A DNA stretch of 64,000 nt from assembly GCF_965229915.1 (NCBI RefSeq), contig NZ_CBDDJZ010000001.1, positions 3,348,001 to 3,412,000 of the forward strand, written 5' to 3'. The notes under the pieces are model-generated. The model was not told where the DNA came from, did not search any database, and was given only the letters and a program-made list of their open reading frames with translations. Source of the DNA: Marinoscillum sp965229915 (GTDB taxonomy: Bacteria; Bacteroidota; Bacteroidia; Cytophagales; Cyclobacteriaceae). Shown here piece after piece: positions 40,120-49,382 of this stretch; position 1 is the stretch's first letter; each line of letters starts with the position of its first letter. A program made the position numbers and the translations under genes.

Positions 40120-40162
40120 GTCGAGCCCACTTTATGCAAGTGGGGATGATGAACTTGCTTCG

Positions 40163-40197
40163 AATTTTTCAGAGAATCTTTCACATATATATGTCAA
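40163..40197 (+). other. 23S processing stem, 3' strand
   Basis: Complement of 37196-37227. AGAGAATCTTTCACATATAT in the middle pairs with the upstream GTGAAAGATTC strand; the extra ATA makes the single bulge. Confidence 0.85.
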
Positions 40198-40296
40198 AAC
40201 CGACACTAGTCGGGAGTCAATAGTTTATAGAAGATAGACTAAGACTTAAAAATATCAAGACCATGACGCTGACTTACGTTCAGTCATGGCAGGTTT

Positions 40297-40407
40297 TATG
40301 GTGATTATTGCGGTGGGGTCCACCTTTTTCCATTCCGAACAAAGAAGTTAAGCCCACCAGCGCCGATGGTACTGCAGTAACATGTGGGAGAGTAGGTCGT
40401 TGCCAGT
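40297..40407 (+). rRNA. rrf: 5S ribosomal RNA
   Basis: About 111 bases. Internal landmarks are GCGGTGGGGTCCACC, CCATTCCGAAC, GAAGTTAAGCCCACCAGCGC, CGATGGTACTGC and GTGGGAGAGTAGGTCG. Terminal helix TGGTGA (40299-40304) pairs with TTGCCA (40400-40405). It closes the rRNA operon. Confidence 0.93.
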
Positions 40408-40415
40408 TTATTACA

Positions 40416-40450
40416 AACCCTGATTGGTTTTCCAGTCAGGGTTTTTTGTT
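40416..40450 (+). terminator. Intrinsic terminator of the rRNA operon
   Basis: AACCCTGATTGG, a TTTT loop, then CCAGTCAGGGTT form a 12-bp stem (one G-T pair), directly followed by TTTTG-TTTTT. It lies 9 bases after 5S. Confidence 0.92.
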
Positions 40451-40453
40451 TTT

Positions 40454-40796
40454 AAAGCTTTATTAAATTTAAACATACTACTCTTATGCACATAGCCCTG
40501 GGCGGAGCAGTCGTTTTTTGTTTTTAAAATATACCAAATAAGAACGACGATCTTCTCGCAAGAGTTGGGGTTAATTCAGTACATCATGGGTGCTATGAGT
40601 CAATATTTGCTGTCTACATTATGGATTGTAAAGTTTAACAGGTGCCGATGGTACCTCGATGTGAACTCTTTTTGTGTTTTATTCTTTTAAGTCCTACTCT
40701 TAGCAACTACCTATTAATACGTAGTAAAATACGTAATTGGTGGTATTGAGGTGGTTGGGCCTTTTCACGTGATTTGGATAAAAATCTATTATCACC
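40454..40796. other. Intergenic region after the rRNA operon
   Basis: About 340 bp without a gene. GTTTTTTGTTTTTAAA at 40513-40528 repeats the tail of the rRNA terminator (40441-40456) exactly. GCCGATGGTAC near 40645 matches the 5S internal sequence. Two AATACGTA boxes (40716-40723 and 40728-40735) lie 61-81 bases before the next gene. No standard -7/-33 promoter is evident. Confidence 0.6.
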
Positions 40797-43541
40797 ATGG
40801 AAGCCAAACTATTGCTATCAACTTGTTTAGTACTACTAATCTTTGTAGGCTATGGACAATCTGGAAATTCCTATTTCGAAGAACAAGATTATTACAATGC
40901 CACTAGATACTATGAAGTAGAGGTAAAAACCGCACCATCAAAGTATTTGAATTTAGCAAAAAGCTATTTTGCTTTAAAGCAATTCGATAAAGCTGTCGAC
41001 GCGTTGGATAGTTATAAATCTGAGTATTCAGGCGCAGACCTAACCTTAGCCAACAAATGGTTGGAGTTGCTTCGGCGAGATGATGACGAAATAGAAATGA
41101 GACCCATTGAGATTCTCAATTCGAATCAATATGAAATCATCCCTCAGATTACCAAAAATGGGCAACGACTTTTCTTTGTTAGTAAAAACCGACCCGATGG
41201 TAAGGGGGGTGAAGATATTTATTATTCTGACCGGCTATTAGATGGTGGTTGGTCTGAACCCCAGGGCTGGGATGTGTTCAATTCTAAAAGCCACGAGGGT
41301 GTACTGGCTATCTCAGCGGATGAAAATGTGGTTATACTCTTTGGAAACTATCCCGGGTCTTTTGGGAATGGCGATCTTTTCTATTCTATAAAAGTGGATG
41401 GGGTATGGTCATATCCTTGCAACCTTGGCGGTACCATCAATACGAACAACTGGGAAGCACAGGCAAATTTGAGTGCCGATGGACGTTTCTTATTGTTTAC
41501 CAGTGATAGGGAAGGTGGACAAGGCAATGAAGATTTATATGTTACCGAATTGACTGAAGAGGATGGATGGACTACTCCTAAAAATCTTGGACCGGTTATT
41601 AACACCACTGGAACTGATCTATCTCCTTTTTTGGCGGCTGATGGTAAGACGTTATACTTTGCTTCCACTGGACATTTTGGATTTGGGGAGCGCGATATGT
41701 TTGTTTCCAAACGATTGGATGATACCTGGACCAATTGGAGCAAACCGGTGAACCTGGGAAGGTATATTAATACCCTCCACGATGATAATTATCTGACAAT
41801 ACCTGAGTCAGGTACAAAGGCTTACATGGTGGGTATTGGTGGGATTGAAACGGAAGGGTCGAAAGATATTTTCGAGTTTATTCTTCCCCCTTCAATGAGG
41901 CCAGAGGCGCTCTTTCATGTATATGGTACCGTACTGGATGAACAAGACTCATCGGCGAGTGTGATCATTCGATACTATGATTCAGCAGACGGTACAGAGG
42001 TTGCGAAAACTCTAAGTAGTGAAGTGGATGGTTCGTATGCAGTGTCTTTGCCTTCATTTAGAAAGTACGACGTGATCATTGACATGAAGGGCTTTTTATA
42101 CTATGAAACTACTCTTGACTTAACAGACCCTAGCAAATATTTTAAGAAGAAGTCATTTAAAGAAGTAATGGGCGATGAATTTGAGTTGCTTGCAGAATCG
42201 AATGAGCGAACAGATAGATATGGTGTGACTTATGATACTTTACTTGAGGCGGATCAAGAGAAAGATATGGTGGCCAATTTTGAGCAACTCATCGCTCTAT
42301 CTGGTCAATATTCAAGAGAAGGTAAAGAGATGGATCGTATCCTCCGAAATGCTCGATATAAATACTTAAGTGAATTAGAAACACAGCGTGAAGTGGTTCA
42401 AGACCATGACGTAACTCGAATAAAAGTAGGAGCCAAATTTGAGGTCAAGAATATCTTTTTTGAATTTGGCAAAGCTACTTTGACAAGTCAATCTAGGGCT
42501 GAGCTCGATAAACTTTATGACATCATGAATCGAAGCGAGATTGTAGTGGAATTTGGAGGACATACAGATAATGTTGGTTCTGAAGAAGCTAACCAAAACT
42601 TATCTCAAGAACGTGTAAATTCTGTCAAATCCTACTTGGTAGATAAAGGAATCAATACGGCTCGTATAGCTGCAGTTGGCTATGGTGAGTCGCAACCTGT
42701 GGCTACCAACGAAACTGATGAAGGTCGCCAGAAGAATAGGCGAGTTGAGCTAAAGATCACAAAGTTGAGGTTAGAAAGAGAAGGATCTGATGAGATTACT
42801 AGCAATGAAGACTTTGATGGACTCCAAGAAGAATCAGCTTTTGTTACAGGTTCTACCATCCAGGCCGACCTCCTGGAGCGATTCAGAAAGGCGGCTGAAA
42901 AAGGTGGATTGCCAAGTGGTGCAGATTGCAACGATGATGCGGAAGTCGTAACCACAAATACCACCCCAGCGAAGACCAAGGATTATTCTTCAAGTTCATT
43001 CGATTTTGAAGGATTCGACGCAATTGATGATTTAGATGATTATATCTATATGTCCTTCAATCCTTACATGAATACCTATGGTACTCCCTTTGGCGGGGCA
43101 TTAGGAGCAGGTTTAGCTTTCGTTAAAGAAGAGAACCTTCGTGAGATTCACCTACAGTACAATTTTATCAACCCAGACACGGTAACATGGTCAGGCTCTG
43201 CACAGATTCTTTGGGCGATTCGACCGCTTTCACCATTTCATTTGCACTTTGGTGCCGAAATGGGCCTTTTAGGAATCAAAGACGATAGTGAAGGACTTGG
43301 GTACATCAATGTTCCGGTGGGAGCGCGATATATTTTTGATGTAGCAGGGATACAATTGGGTCCAGAATTCATGTATAGTTTTCAGGCAGTAGCGAATGAT
43401 CGAATTGAATCGTTTTATGGTAAGACTAAATACATTCGTTTGGGTGTTAACGCCCGTTGGAATTTTATTCAGGGTGGAGTCTTTTTGAATAAGGGTGATT
43501 TTGTTGATTACATGGGGTTGAGAGTTGGATTTGCTTTTTAA
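40797..43541 (+). CDS. PorE-like TPR / WD40 / CRD / OmpA-family envelope protein with extra C-terminal domain
   Basis: 914 residues. Signal peptide to about residue 20 (FVGYGQ); no clear lipobox. Domains in order: helical TPR-like segment (~22-90); PD40/WD40-like propeller repeats (~100-370, e.g. RLFFVSKNRPDGKGGEDIYYS, FLLFTSDREGGQGNEDLYV, LYFASTGHFGFGERDMFVS, given as separate blades); a carboxypeptidase-regulatory-like beta domain (~380-450); and an OmpA peptidoglycan-binding domain (~540-655: FFEFGKATL, GGHTDN, NQNLSQERVNSVKSYL, NRRVELK). This is the order of T9SS protein PorE of Porphyromonas gingivalis. The last ~175 residues (740-914) are an additional beta-rich stretch ending GLRVGFAF, like a small outer-membrane barrel. 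A hairpin terminator separates it from the CHAT gene. Assignment to T9SS itself, rather than a paralogue, is uncertain. Confidence 0.82.
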   Translation: MEAKLLLSTCLVLLIFVGYGQSGNSYFEEQDYYNATRYYEVEVKTAPSKYLNLAKSYFALKQFDKAVDALDSYKSEYSGADLTLANKWLELLRRDDDEIEMRPIEILNSNQYEIIPQITKNGQRLFFVSKNRPDGKGGEDIYYSDRLLDGGWSEPQGWDVFNSKSHEGVLAISADENVVILFGNYPGSFGNGDLFYSIKVDGVWSYPCNLGGTINTNNWEAQANLSADGRFLLFTSDREGGQGNEDLYVTELTEEDGWTTPKNLGPVINTTGTDLSPFLAADGKTLYFASTGHFGFGERDMFVSKRLDDTWTNWSKPVNLGRYINTLHDDNYLTIPESGTKAYMVGIGGIETEGSKDIFEFILPPSMRPEALFHVYGTVLDEQDSSASVIIRYYDSADGTEVAKTLSSEVDGSYAVSLPSFRKYDVIIDMKGFLYYETTLDLTDPSKYFKKKSFKEVMGDEFELLAESNERTDRYGVTYDTLLEADQEKDMVANFEQLIALSGQYSREGKEMDRILRNARYKYLSELETQREVVQDHDVTRIKVGAKFEVKNIFFEFGKATLTSQSRAELDKLYDIMNRSEIVVEFGGHTDNVGSEEANQNLSQERVNSVKSYLVDKGINTARIAAVGYGESQPVATNETDEGRQKNRRVELKITKLRLEREGSDEITSNEDFDGLQEESAFVTGSTIQADLLERFRKAAEKGGLPSGADCNDDAEVVTTNTTPAKTKDYSSSSFDFEGFDAIDDLDDYIYMSFNPYMNTYGTPFGGALGAGLAFVKEENLREIHLQYNFINPDTVTWSGSAQILWAIRPLSPFHLHFGAEMGLLGIKDDSEGLGYINVPVGARYIFDVAGIQLGPEFMYSFQAVANDRIESFYGKTKYIRLGVNARWNFIQGGVFLNKGDFVDYMGLRVGFAF

Positions 43542-43565
43542 CTTATTTCCATAGTTGCTAGTTTG

Positions 43566-43598
43566 ATTCGGGTGATTGCTTGCATTCACCCGAATTTT
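43566..43598 (+). terminator. Hairpin terminator or attenuator between OmpA-type and CHAT genes
   Basis: ATTCGGGTGA (43566-43575), a 10-base loop, and TCACCCGAAT (43586-43595) form a perfect 10-bp stem followed by TTTCAATTTT. The CHAT ATG is only 19 bases further on, so the hairpin either ends the upstream transcript or sets the ratio of the two products. Confidence 0.7.
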
Positions 43599-43616
43599 CA
43601 ATTTTAAAAAGAAATC

Positions 43617-46600
43617 ATGCGAGTTTTTTTCACCATTCTTAGTTTGTTCTTGACCTATTCAGCTATTGGTCAGTCTGGTGCTTTCAAAAAGGCTCAGCAG
43701 GACTACTATAACTTTCAGTATGTGAGTGCAATCGACGGATTTAAGTCATTTGTAAATGGTGCACCTAAGATTGCTGTAAAAGCCAGGCACTACTTGGCAA
43801 TGTCATACTTTGAGCATGGTTATATCGATGAAGCGATTAATCATGTCATTGATGGTTCGAATCTAGCCATCGAGACTTTTGGTGAGGAATCTGCCGAAGC
43901 AGCATACGGATACATTGGTTATGGGAAGTTTTATCATGAGCGCCAGAGCTATGATACCGCCAAGATGTTTTATCAGGCGGCTTTGGCTTTAATAGATAAG
44001 AGGGATCGAATGGTTCTTGCTGAAATACATGCCAATATGGGCTATGCAATGGACTTTAATGAAGAGTTCGACTCGGCACTGATATCTTACCAAAAGGCCG
44101 CCGAGATCATGGAAGGTGAGCTTGGCTTATATCATACTTACGTTGATTGGCTGTATGGTTCTATGCCATTTGTGGCAGAGAATGCCGGCTTATATGAGCA
44201 GGGTGTAGAGGTGGCTCTGAAGAGTTTAGATATTAAAACCAAGCTCTGGGGAGAAAATAGTGAAGATCATGCTACGGCTCTACGAAGTGTAGCTGTTGCT
44301 TATGAGCATTTGGAAGACTATCAGTCAATGCAACCTTATGTTCTACAATTGTTGGAAGTTGGTCAAACAGTGTATGGGGTGACGTGTATGCAGTATGCTG
44401 ATTATTTACGTATTTATGGTTCTATGAATCAAGGATTACTTCAGCATGATGTGGCCATTGAGAACTACAAAAGGGCATATGAGATTAGCAAAAAAATAGC
44501 CGGTGCTAAAGACCCTAAAACACTAAGCTATCTACATTCTATTGCTGACGGGTTGTTCGATAAAGGCGATTTTCAAGAAGCTCTAAAAGTCTATCAGCAA
44601 TACTTTGGTCTTATAGATAAAACTGGTGATCAGGTGGTACTCATTGAGATTAATGAGGATGTTGCATCATGTTTTGAGGAATTGTCGGATTATCAACAAG
44701 CAGAGCGATTCTATCAGAGAGCTTTGGCTTTAAAGGAATCAGAATATCAAAACCTACTACCTTCATCATACATCAGTTTGGCACGAATTGCGGAATTTGA
44801 ACAGAACTTTCAGAAGGCCCAAGGCTTACTTGATAAGGCGGCTGAAGCGAATAGTCGGTACAATGATAACGATCAGGAGACCCTTGCATTCATTTTGAAC
44901 AACCGAGGTGTTTTATTTCAAAACATGTATCAATTTGATGAAGCACTTGAGGTTTTACAGCAATCATTAACCATTCGAAAAGAGCTTTTCGGCGAGAATT
45001 CCAGGCAATTTGCCCAAACTTCCAATAGCATTGGTAATGTCTATAACTACCTTGGTCAGGATGAAAAGGCACTGACCTATTTCTCAAAAACGTTGGATAT
45101 AGAGTTGGAAGAATATGGAGAAACCCACCCAAATGTTGCTTCTACACTGGTGAACATGTCTAATTGTCATTCAGATCTGGACCAATACCAGAACTCACTC
45201 CAATCTTTGGAACAAGCCGAAAATATTTTAAATAGAAGTCCTCAGAGTCCTGTTTTGGTGAGCGTATATCACAATACGGCTGTCAACTATACCGAATTGG
45301 TACAATATGACAAAGCCAAGATCTATGCCATCAAGCACAAAGAATTAGTGGAAAAGCTCCATGGTAAAGGTTCTGAAGATATGGCCAACAACTGGAACTT
45401 GATGGGAATGATATTCCACAACGAGGGGCTCACATCCGATGCACTGGAGGCTTATGAACAAGCGATTTCAATTTACAAGGAGTTGGGGTTAAGCAAATCA
45501 TTGGCATATGCCGGCGTATTGAATAATATAGGCTTGACTACTTTGAACTATGAGGCCTACTCGCTGGCTGATGATTACTTCCATGAGTCTCTCCGAATAT
45601 ATGAGGCTGTTTTGCCCTCAGGTCATCGAGATATCATTACTACCAAAATCAATCTAGGTCTGATTGAAGATGGAAAAGGCAACTATGAGAAGGCAATAAA
45701 GTACTATGAGGACGTGCTGGGTGGATTTGGGAAGAGTATGGTTGATACCTTAAGTGCGGCAACTACATATCAGAATCTTGCCATTGCACAAAATATGTTA
45801 GGGTGGTATGATGAGGCTATTGCATCGGCAAAAAGCGCATTGCAACTTTTCCAGAGTAAACTTGGAAGTCGTAATGCGACAGTGGCAGCAATATATAATA
45901 ATCTAGCTATTTATTACCAGAAGGTCGGTTTGCGTAAAGAAGCTATTGAATGTTATAGTTTGGCGCTATCTAATTTTGAATCTGACAATAGTTACAACGG
46001 GATGTTGAGAGTGTATTTGGGGCTTTCTGATCTGGCAGTTGAAGCTGGAGATTATCAGCAAGCGATTGACTATGCCGATCTGGCATTAACAAGTGCGGAT
46101 CAAAAGTCCGGTAGTGAGATTCTTCGATTTTGTGCCATCGTGGCAAAAGTGGATGGATACTATCTTTTGTATCAAAGGGAGAAGGACTTGTCTTACCTGG
46201 AGCAATCACTGGATTTGGTAAAAACGGGTGACTCCTATCTTAGGCAAGCTGAGCAGTTTATTGTGAATGAAGAAGATAAAGTACAGTTCGCAACATGGAA
46301 AAGTTTATTAACCATCATTGGAGTAAAAGCAAGCTATGCCATGTATCAGGAAAGCATGAATAAGGCCTATTTGGAGGAAGCGTTGTTCTATGCTGAGAAA
46401 TCGAAATCTAATGTGTTGCTCCAGTCGATTAAGCAAAGTAATGTTCGTTCTTATGCGGGTATAGATCAGCAACTGGTAGAACGCGAACGTGAGATTAGAA
46501 CAAATATTGAAGGGCTGGAACAGCAGGTATTTAAACTCACCGGTAAGGCAGATCAGCAAGAAAGACGAAATGCACTTTCTTCTAGATTGTTTAGTCAAAA

Positions 46601-47816
46601 ACAGGCATATCAGTTGATTCTTGAAGAGTTACTAGTAAATCCGAAGTACAGACGGCTTAATAATACGCTTGAGATCACTACTCTTGCCCAGATTCAAAAC
46701 CGGTTGCAGGATCATGAGGCTGTGATTGAATATGCACCGGGAGACTCTACCCTTTACACATTCGTTATTACCAAATCGGATATTGAGGTATTTGCTAACG
46801 ATTATGGTGACAAATTTGACGGTCTGGTTACTGCACTTCGAAATGCAATTGTGTTCAAATCCGATGGTGCTTTTGAATATGTATCGCGTCAGCTATACGA
46901 ACTGTCCTTGAGAGATGTTGAAAACTACTTCAAAGAACAGAGCCTCCAGATATCGAAGTTGACGATTGTGCCTGAAGGACCTTTCAATTACTTCCCATTT
47001 GAGAGCTTGAAAAGAGGTGGAAGATACTTGATTGAAGATTATGACATCAATTACTCATATTCCATGACTTTGTCTGGGGTGTTGGAAGACAGAGTGAAAC
47101 AGGATAACGGTCATTTGCTTTCATTCGCTCCTGTATTTGATGATAGGAAAAACAGTCGGTTAACATCCGGAGCCTTGGATGTTTTTGAAGCATCGAGGAA
47201 CATTTCCACTGAAGAAGTTAGGGGGTTTAGTGTGAACGGTGAATATATCACACCACTACCGGGAACCAAAGAAGAGGTGGAAGCATTGAGTCTGATGGCC
47301 AATAAGAATGGGAAACAAGTGGAAACATATGTATTTGACCAGGCTAAGGAAGAAGTGATTAAGTCAGGGGTGCTCAAAGATTACCAGTACATTCACTTTG
47401 CTACTCATGGATTTGTCAATGAGGCTAATCCGGCTTTCTCAGGCGTATTTATGAGTCAGAAAGATGACTCTGATGAGGATTGTGTATTATTTGCATCAGA
47501 GATTTACAATTTGACTATTAATGCTGATCTGGTCACACTCAGTGCCTGTGAGACCGGACTCGGAAGATTTGCCCATGGAGAGGGAATCGTGGGTTTAACC
47601 AGGGCATTCATGTATGCCGGTGCTAAAAGTCTGGTGGTATCTCAGTGGCAGGTCAATGATGCCAGTACCGCCAAACTCATGGTTGATTTTTATGAAGCGG
47701 TATTGTCTGGAAAGGATAAATCTTCTGCACTACGTCAGGCCAAATTGAATCTTATTTCCACTGAGGAGTTCAAACAACCGTATTATTGGGCACCATTTGT
47801 CCTGATAGGCCAGTAA
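43617..47816 (+). CDS. Exported TPR-repeat protein with C-terminal CHAT (caspase-like) domain
   Basis: 1,399 residues. Signal peptide MRVFFTILSLFLTYSAIGQ; then roughly twenty tetratricopeptide helical repeats (~25-870, with A..Y..A...  patterns such as YQKAAEIMEGELG, EALEVLQQSLTIRKELFGE, YNYLGQDEKALTYFSKTL); a helical linker (~900-1040); and a CHAT domain (~1080-1399). CHAT features are VPEGPFNYFPFESL, YIHFATHGFV with catalytic His1264, LSACETGLG with Cys1311, GEGIVGLTRAFMYAGAKSLV and QWQVND. His and Cys are both present, so a separase/caspase-type peptidase activity is plausible. The TPR part should bind a partner or sense a ligand. It follows the PorE-like gene and ends at a bidirectional terminator. 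The substrate is unknown. Confidence 0.9.
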   Translation: MRVFFTILSLFLTYSAIGQSGAFKKAQQDYYNFQYVSAIDGFKSFVNGAPKIAVKARHYLAMSYFEHGYIDEAINHVIDGSNLAIETFGEESAEAAYGYIGYGKFYHERQSYDTAKMFYQAALALIDKRDRMVLAEIHANMGYAMDFNEEFDSALISYQKAAEIMEGELGLYHTYVDWLYGSMPFVAENAGLYEQGVEVALKSLDIKTKLWGENSEDHATALRSVAVAYEHLEDYQSMQPYVLQLLEVGQTVYGVTCMQYADYLRIYGSMNQGLLQHDVAIENYKRAYEISKKIAGAKDPKTLSYLHSIADGLFDKGDFQEALKVYQQYFGLIDKTGDQVVLIEINEDVASCFEELSDYQQAERFYQRALALKESEYQNLLPSSYISLARIAEFEQNFQKAQGLLDKAAEANSRYNDNDQETLAFILNNRGVLFQNMYQFDEALEVLQQSLTIRKELFGENSRQFAQTSNSIGNVYNYLGQDEKALTYFSKTLDIELEEYGETHPNVASTLVNMSNCHSDLDQYQNSLQSLEQAENILNRSPQSPVLVSVYHNTAVNYTELVQYDKAKIYAIKHKELVEKLHGKGSEDMANNWNLMGMIFHNEGLTSDALEAYEQAISIYKELGLSKSLAYAGVLNNIGLTTLNYEAYSLADDYFHESLRIYEAVLPSGHRDIITTKINLGLIEDGKGNYEKAIKYYEDVLGGFGKSMVDTLSAATTYQNLAIAQNMLGWYDEAIASAKSALQLFQSKLGSRNATVAAIYNNLAIYYQKVGLRKEAIECYSLALSNFESDNSYNGMLRVYLGLSDLAVEAGDYQQAIDYADLALTSADQKSGSEILRFCAIVAKVDGYYLLYQREKDLSYLEQSLDLVKTGDSYLRQAEQFIVNEEDKVQFATWKSLLTIIGVKASYAMYQESMNKAYLEEALFYAEKSKSNVLLQSIKQSNVRSYAGIDQQLVEREREIRTNIEGLEQQVFKLTGKADQQERRNALSSRLFSQKQAYQLILEELLVNPKYRRLNNTLEITTLAQIQNRLQDHEAVIEYAPGDSTLYTFVITKSDIEVFANDYGDKFDGLVTALRNAIVFKSDGAFEYVSRQLYELSLRDVENYFKEQSLQISKLTIVPEGPFNYFPFESLKRGGRYLIEDYDINYSYSMTLSGVLEDRVKQDNGHLLSFAPVFDDRKNSRLTSGALDVFEASRNISTEEVRGFSVNGEYITPLPGTKEEVEALSLMANKNGKQVETYVFDQAKEEVIKSGVLKDYQYIHFATHGFVNEANPAFSGVFMSQKDDSDEDCVLFASEIYNLTINADLVTLSACETGLGRFAHGEGIVGLTRAFMYAGAKSLVVSQWQVNDASTAKLMVDFYEAVLSGKDKSSALRQAKLNLISTEEFKQPYYWAPFVLIGQ

Positions 47817-47817
47817 A

Positions 47818-47847
47818 AACAAAAGCCACCCGAAGGTGGCTTTTCTG
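47818..47847. terminator. Bidirectional intrinsic terminator
   Basis: AAAAGCCACC-CGAA-GGTGGCTTTT (47821-47844): 10-bp perfect stem with a stable CGAA tetraloop, A-run on the left and T-run on the right. It lies between the convergent CHAT and floA genes and can serve both. Confidence 0.92.
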
Positions 47848-47867
47848 TACATTTCAATAGGAGTTTA

Positions 47868-48905
47868 TCAACTATCTCCTTTTTTCTTTGAACCAGAGCT
47901 TCCCTTTTTCTTGCCTCCACCAGCAATCGAATCTCTCATGTCAGTATCGGCTTGGATGTTCTGGAATTTGTAGTAATCCATTACTCCTAGATTACCAGAA
48001 CGGAAGGCTTCAGCAAGTGCTTTAGGAACTTCTGCTTCAGCCAGAATTACCTTCGCTCTTGCTTCCTGAGCTTTGGCTACCATCTCTTGCTCTTCGGCTA
48101 CTGCCATAGCACGACGCTCCTCTGCTTTCGCTTCGGCCACTTTCAAGTCAGCAGAAGCCTGATCCGTTTGCAATTTGGCACCAATGTTGGCCCCTACATC
48201 CACATCAGCAATATCAATTGAAAGGATTTCAAATGCAGTACCAGCATCTAGACCTCTTTGCAGCACTAATTTGGAAATCTTATCCGGGTTTTCCAGTACA
48301 TCTTTGTGGCTAGCCGCAGAACCAATAGAGGTTACAATACCTTCACCCACACGTGCAAGGATGGTGTCTTCACCAGCACCCCCAACTAGTTGCTGAATGT
48401 TTGCTCTTACTGTTACTCTAGCTTTGGCTACTAGTTGGATTCCATCAGCGGCCACTGCTGCTACAGATGGAGTATTGATCACCTTCGGGTTTACGGAGAT
48501 CTGTACCGCTTCAAACACATCTCTACCCGCCAGATCGATAGCCGTGGCCTGCTTGAATGTGAGGTTGATATTGGCTTTGTCTGCCGAGATCAACGCTTTG
48601 ATCACTTGTGGTACGTTACCTCCAGCGAGGTAGTGCGTTTCTAGTTCTTGTGTTTTTAGCGGTCTGGGTGGTGTTCCCTCTGTTTCAGGAATGGTCAAGC
48701 CAGCTTTAGTAGCTGTGATCAGTGAGTTAACAATTACAGACGGTGGCACCTTTCGGATGCGCATAAAAACAAGTTCTAATAAGCCAACCCGTACACCAGA
48801 AAAAATAGCGGTGATCCAGAGGTTAACCGGAACGAAGTAGAGGAATATGAAAAAGAGAACAATTCCTCCAATGATAAATATGACGAGCATTAGGCTGCTT
48901 CCCAT
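47868..48905 (-). CDS. floA: Flotillin-like protein FloA
   Basis: 345 residues. One N-terminal membrane segment (LMLVIFIIGGIVLFFIFLYFV, ~5-25, shown as hydrophobic core) is followed by the FloA/UPF0365 SPFH-like region: VRVGLLELVFMRIRKVPPSVIV, GGNVPQVIKALISADKANI split over ~95-113, and VFEAVQISVNPKVI. A helical Ala/Glu-rich part follows (QASADLKVAEAKAEERRAMA, ~235-285). Flotillins organise membrane microdomains and scaffold envelope processes. The Lys/Ser/Gly-rich tail is unremarkable. It is preceded by an NfeD gene (10-base gap), the usual NfeD-flotillin pair, downstream of proS. Confidence 0.94.
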   Translation of the reverse strand: MGSSLMLVIFIIGGIVLFFIFLYFVPVNLWITAIFSGVRVGLLELVFMRIRKVPPSVIVNSLITATKAGLTIPETEGTPPRPLKTQELETHYLAGGNVPQVIKALISADKANINLTFKQATAIDLAGRDVFEAVQISVNPKVINTPSVAAVAADGIQLVAKARVTVRANIQQLVGGAGEDTILARVGEGIVTSIGSAASHKDVLENPDKISKLVLQRGLDAGTAFEILSIDIADVDVGANIGAKLQTDQASADLKVAEAKAEERRAMAVAEEQEMVAKAQEARAKVILAEAEVPKALAEAFRSGNLGVMDYYKFQNIQADTDMRDSIAGGGKKKGSSGSKKKGDS

Positions 48906-48915
48906 GATACTTGGA

Positions 48916-49380
48916 TTAAATAGGTTTTACAATAATTTTATTAGAATCAAGTTTTGTGATTTCGACTTGTTGATTTTCGGAAATATAGGCCCCGTTAGAT
49001 TTTACTTCCACTATTTGGTCATCAAACATGGCTTTACCATATGGCTTTAGTGAAGAAATGGTCTTGCCTCTTTGAGCTAATTGAAGATTCACTACAATGC
49101 CATCGTTGTATTTGCTTCGATGTTCACCCTTTAAAGAGAAGCGTTCCCAGGCTCTTGATTTGAAGCTGTAGAAAATAACCCCAAAACCAAGCAAGACTGA
49201 AAAGACCATAATGATGGTGCCGGTAGTAGGGCCGAAGTAGTCATATCCCAGATAAATCCCAACTCCTCCGCAAACGAATCCCATGATCCCGACGATGGTT
49301 GTGCCGGGTACAAAGATCACTTCCACGACAATGAGAGCAATGCCAAGAATGATTAACGCAAGAACTGAGATCCACTCCAT
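48916..49380 (-). CDS. NfeD-like membrane protein
   Basis: 154 residues. Three transmembrane helices in the first half (about 5-25, 27-47, 52-72: LALIILGIALIVVEVIFVPG, GIMGFVCGGVGIYLGY, GTIIMVFSVLLGFGVIFYSF) are followed by a soluble OB-fold-like domain (~95-154) with GKTISSLKPYGKAMFDDQIV. This is the short NfeD class that lacks the ClpP-like protease. NfeD proteins work with flotillins in membrane organisation, consistent with floA 10 bases downstream. The ATG lies 2 bases after the proS stop, so it is co-transcribed with proS. Confidence 0.9.
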   Translation of the reverse strand: MEWISVLALIILGIALIVVEVIFVPGTTIVGIMGFVCGGVGIYLGYDYFGPTTGTIIMVFSVLLGFGVIFYSFKSRAWERFSLKGEHRSKYNDGIVVNLQLAQRGKTISSLKPYGKAMFDDQIVEVKSNGAYISENQQVEITKLDSNKIIVKPI

Positions 49381-49382
49381 TT

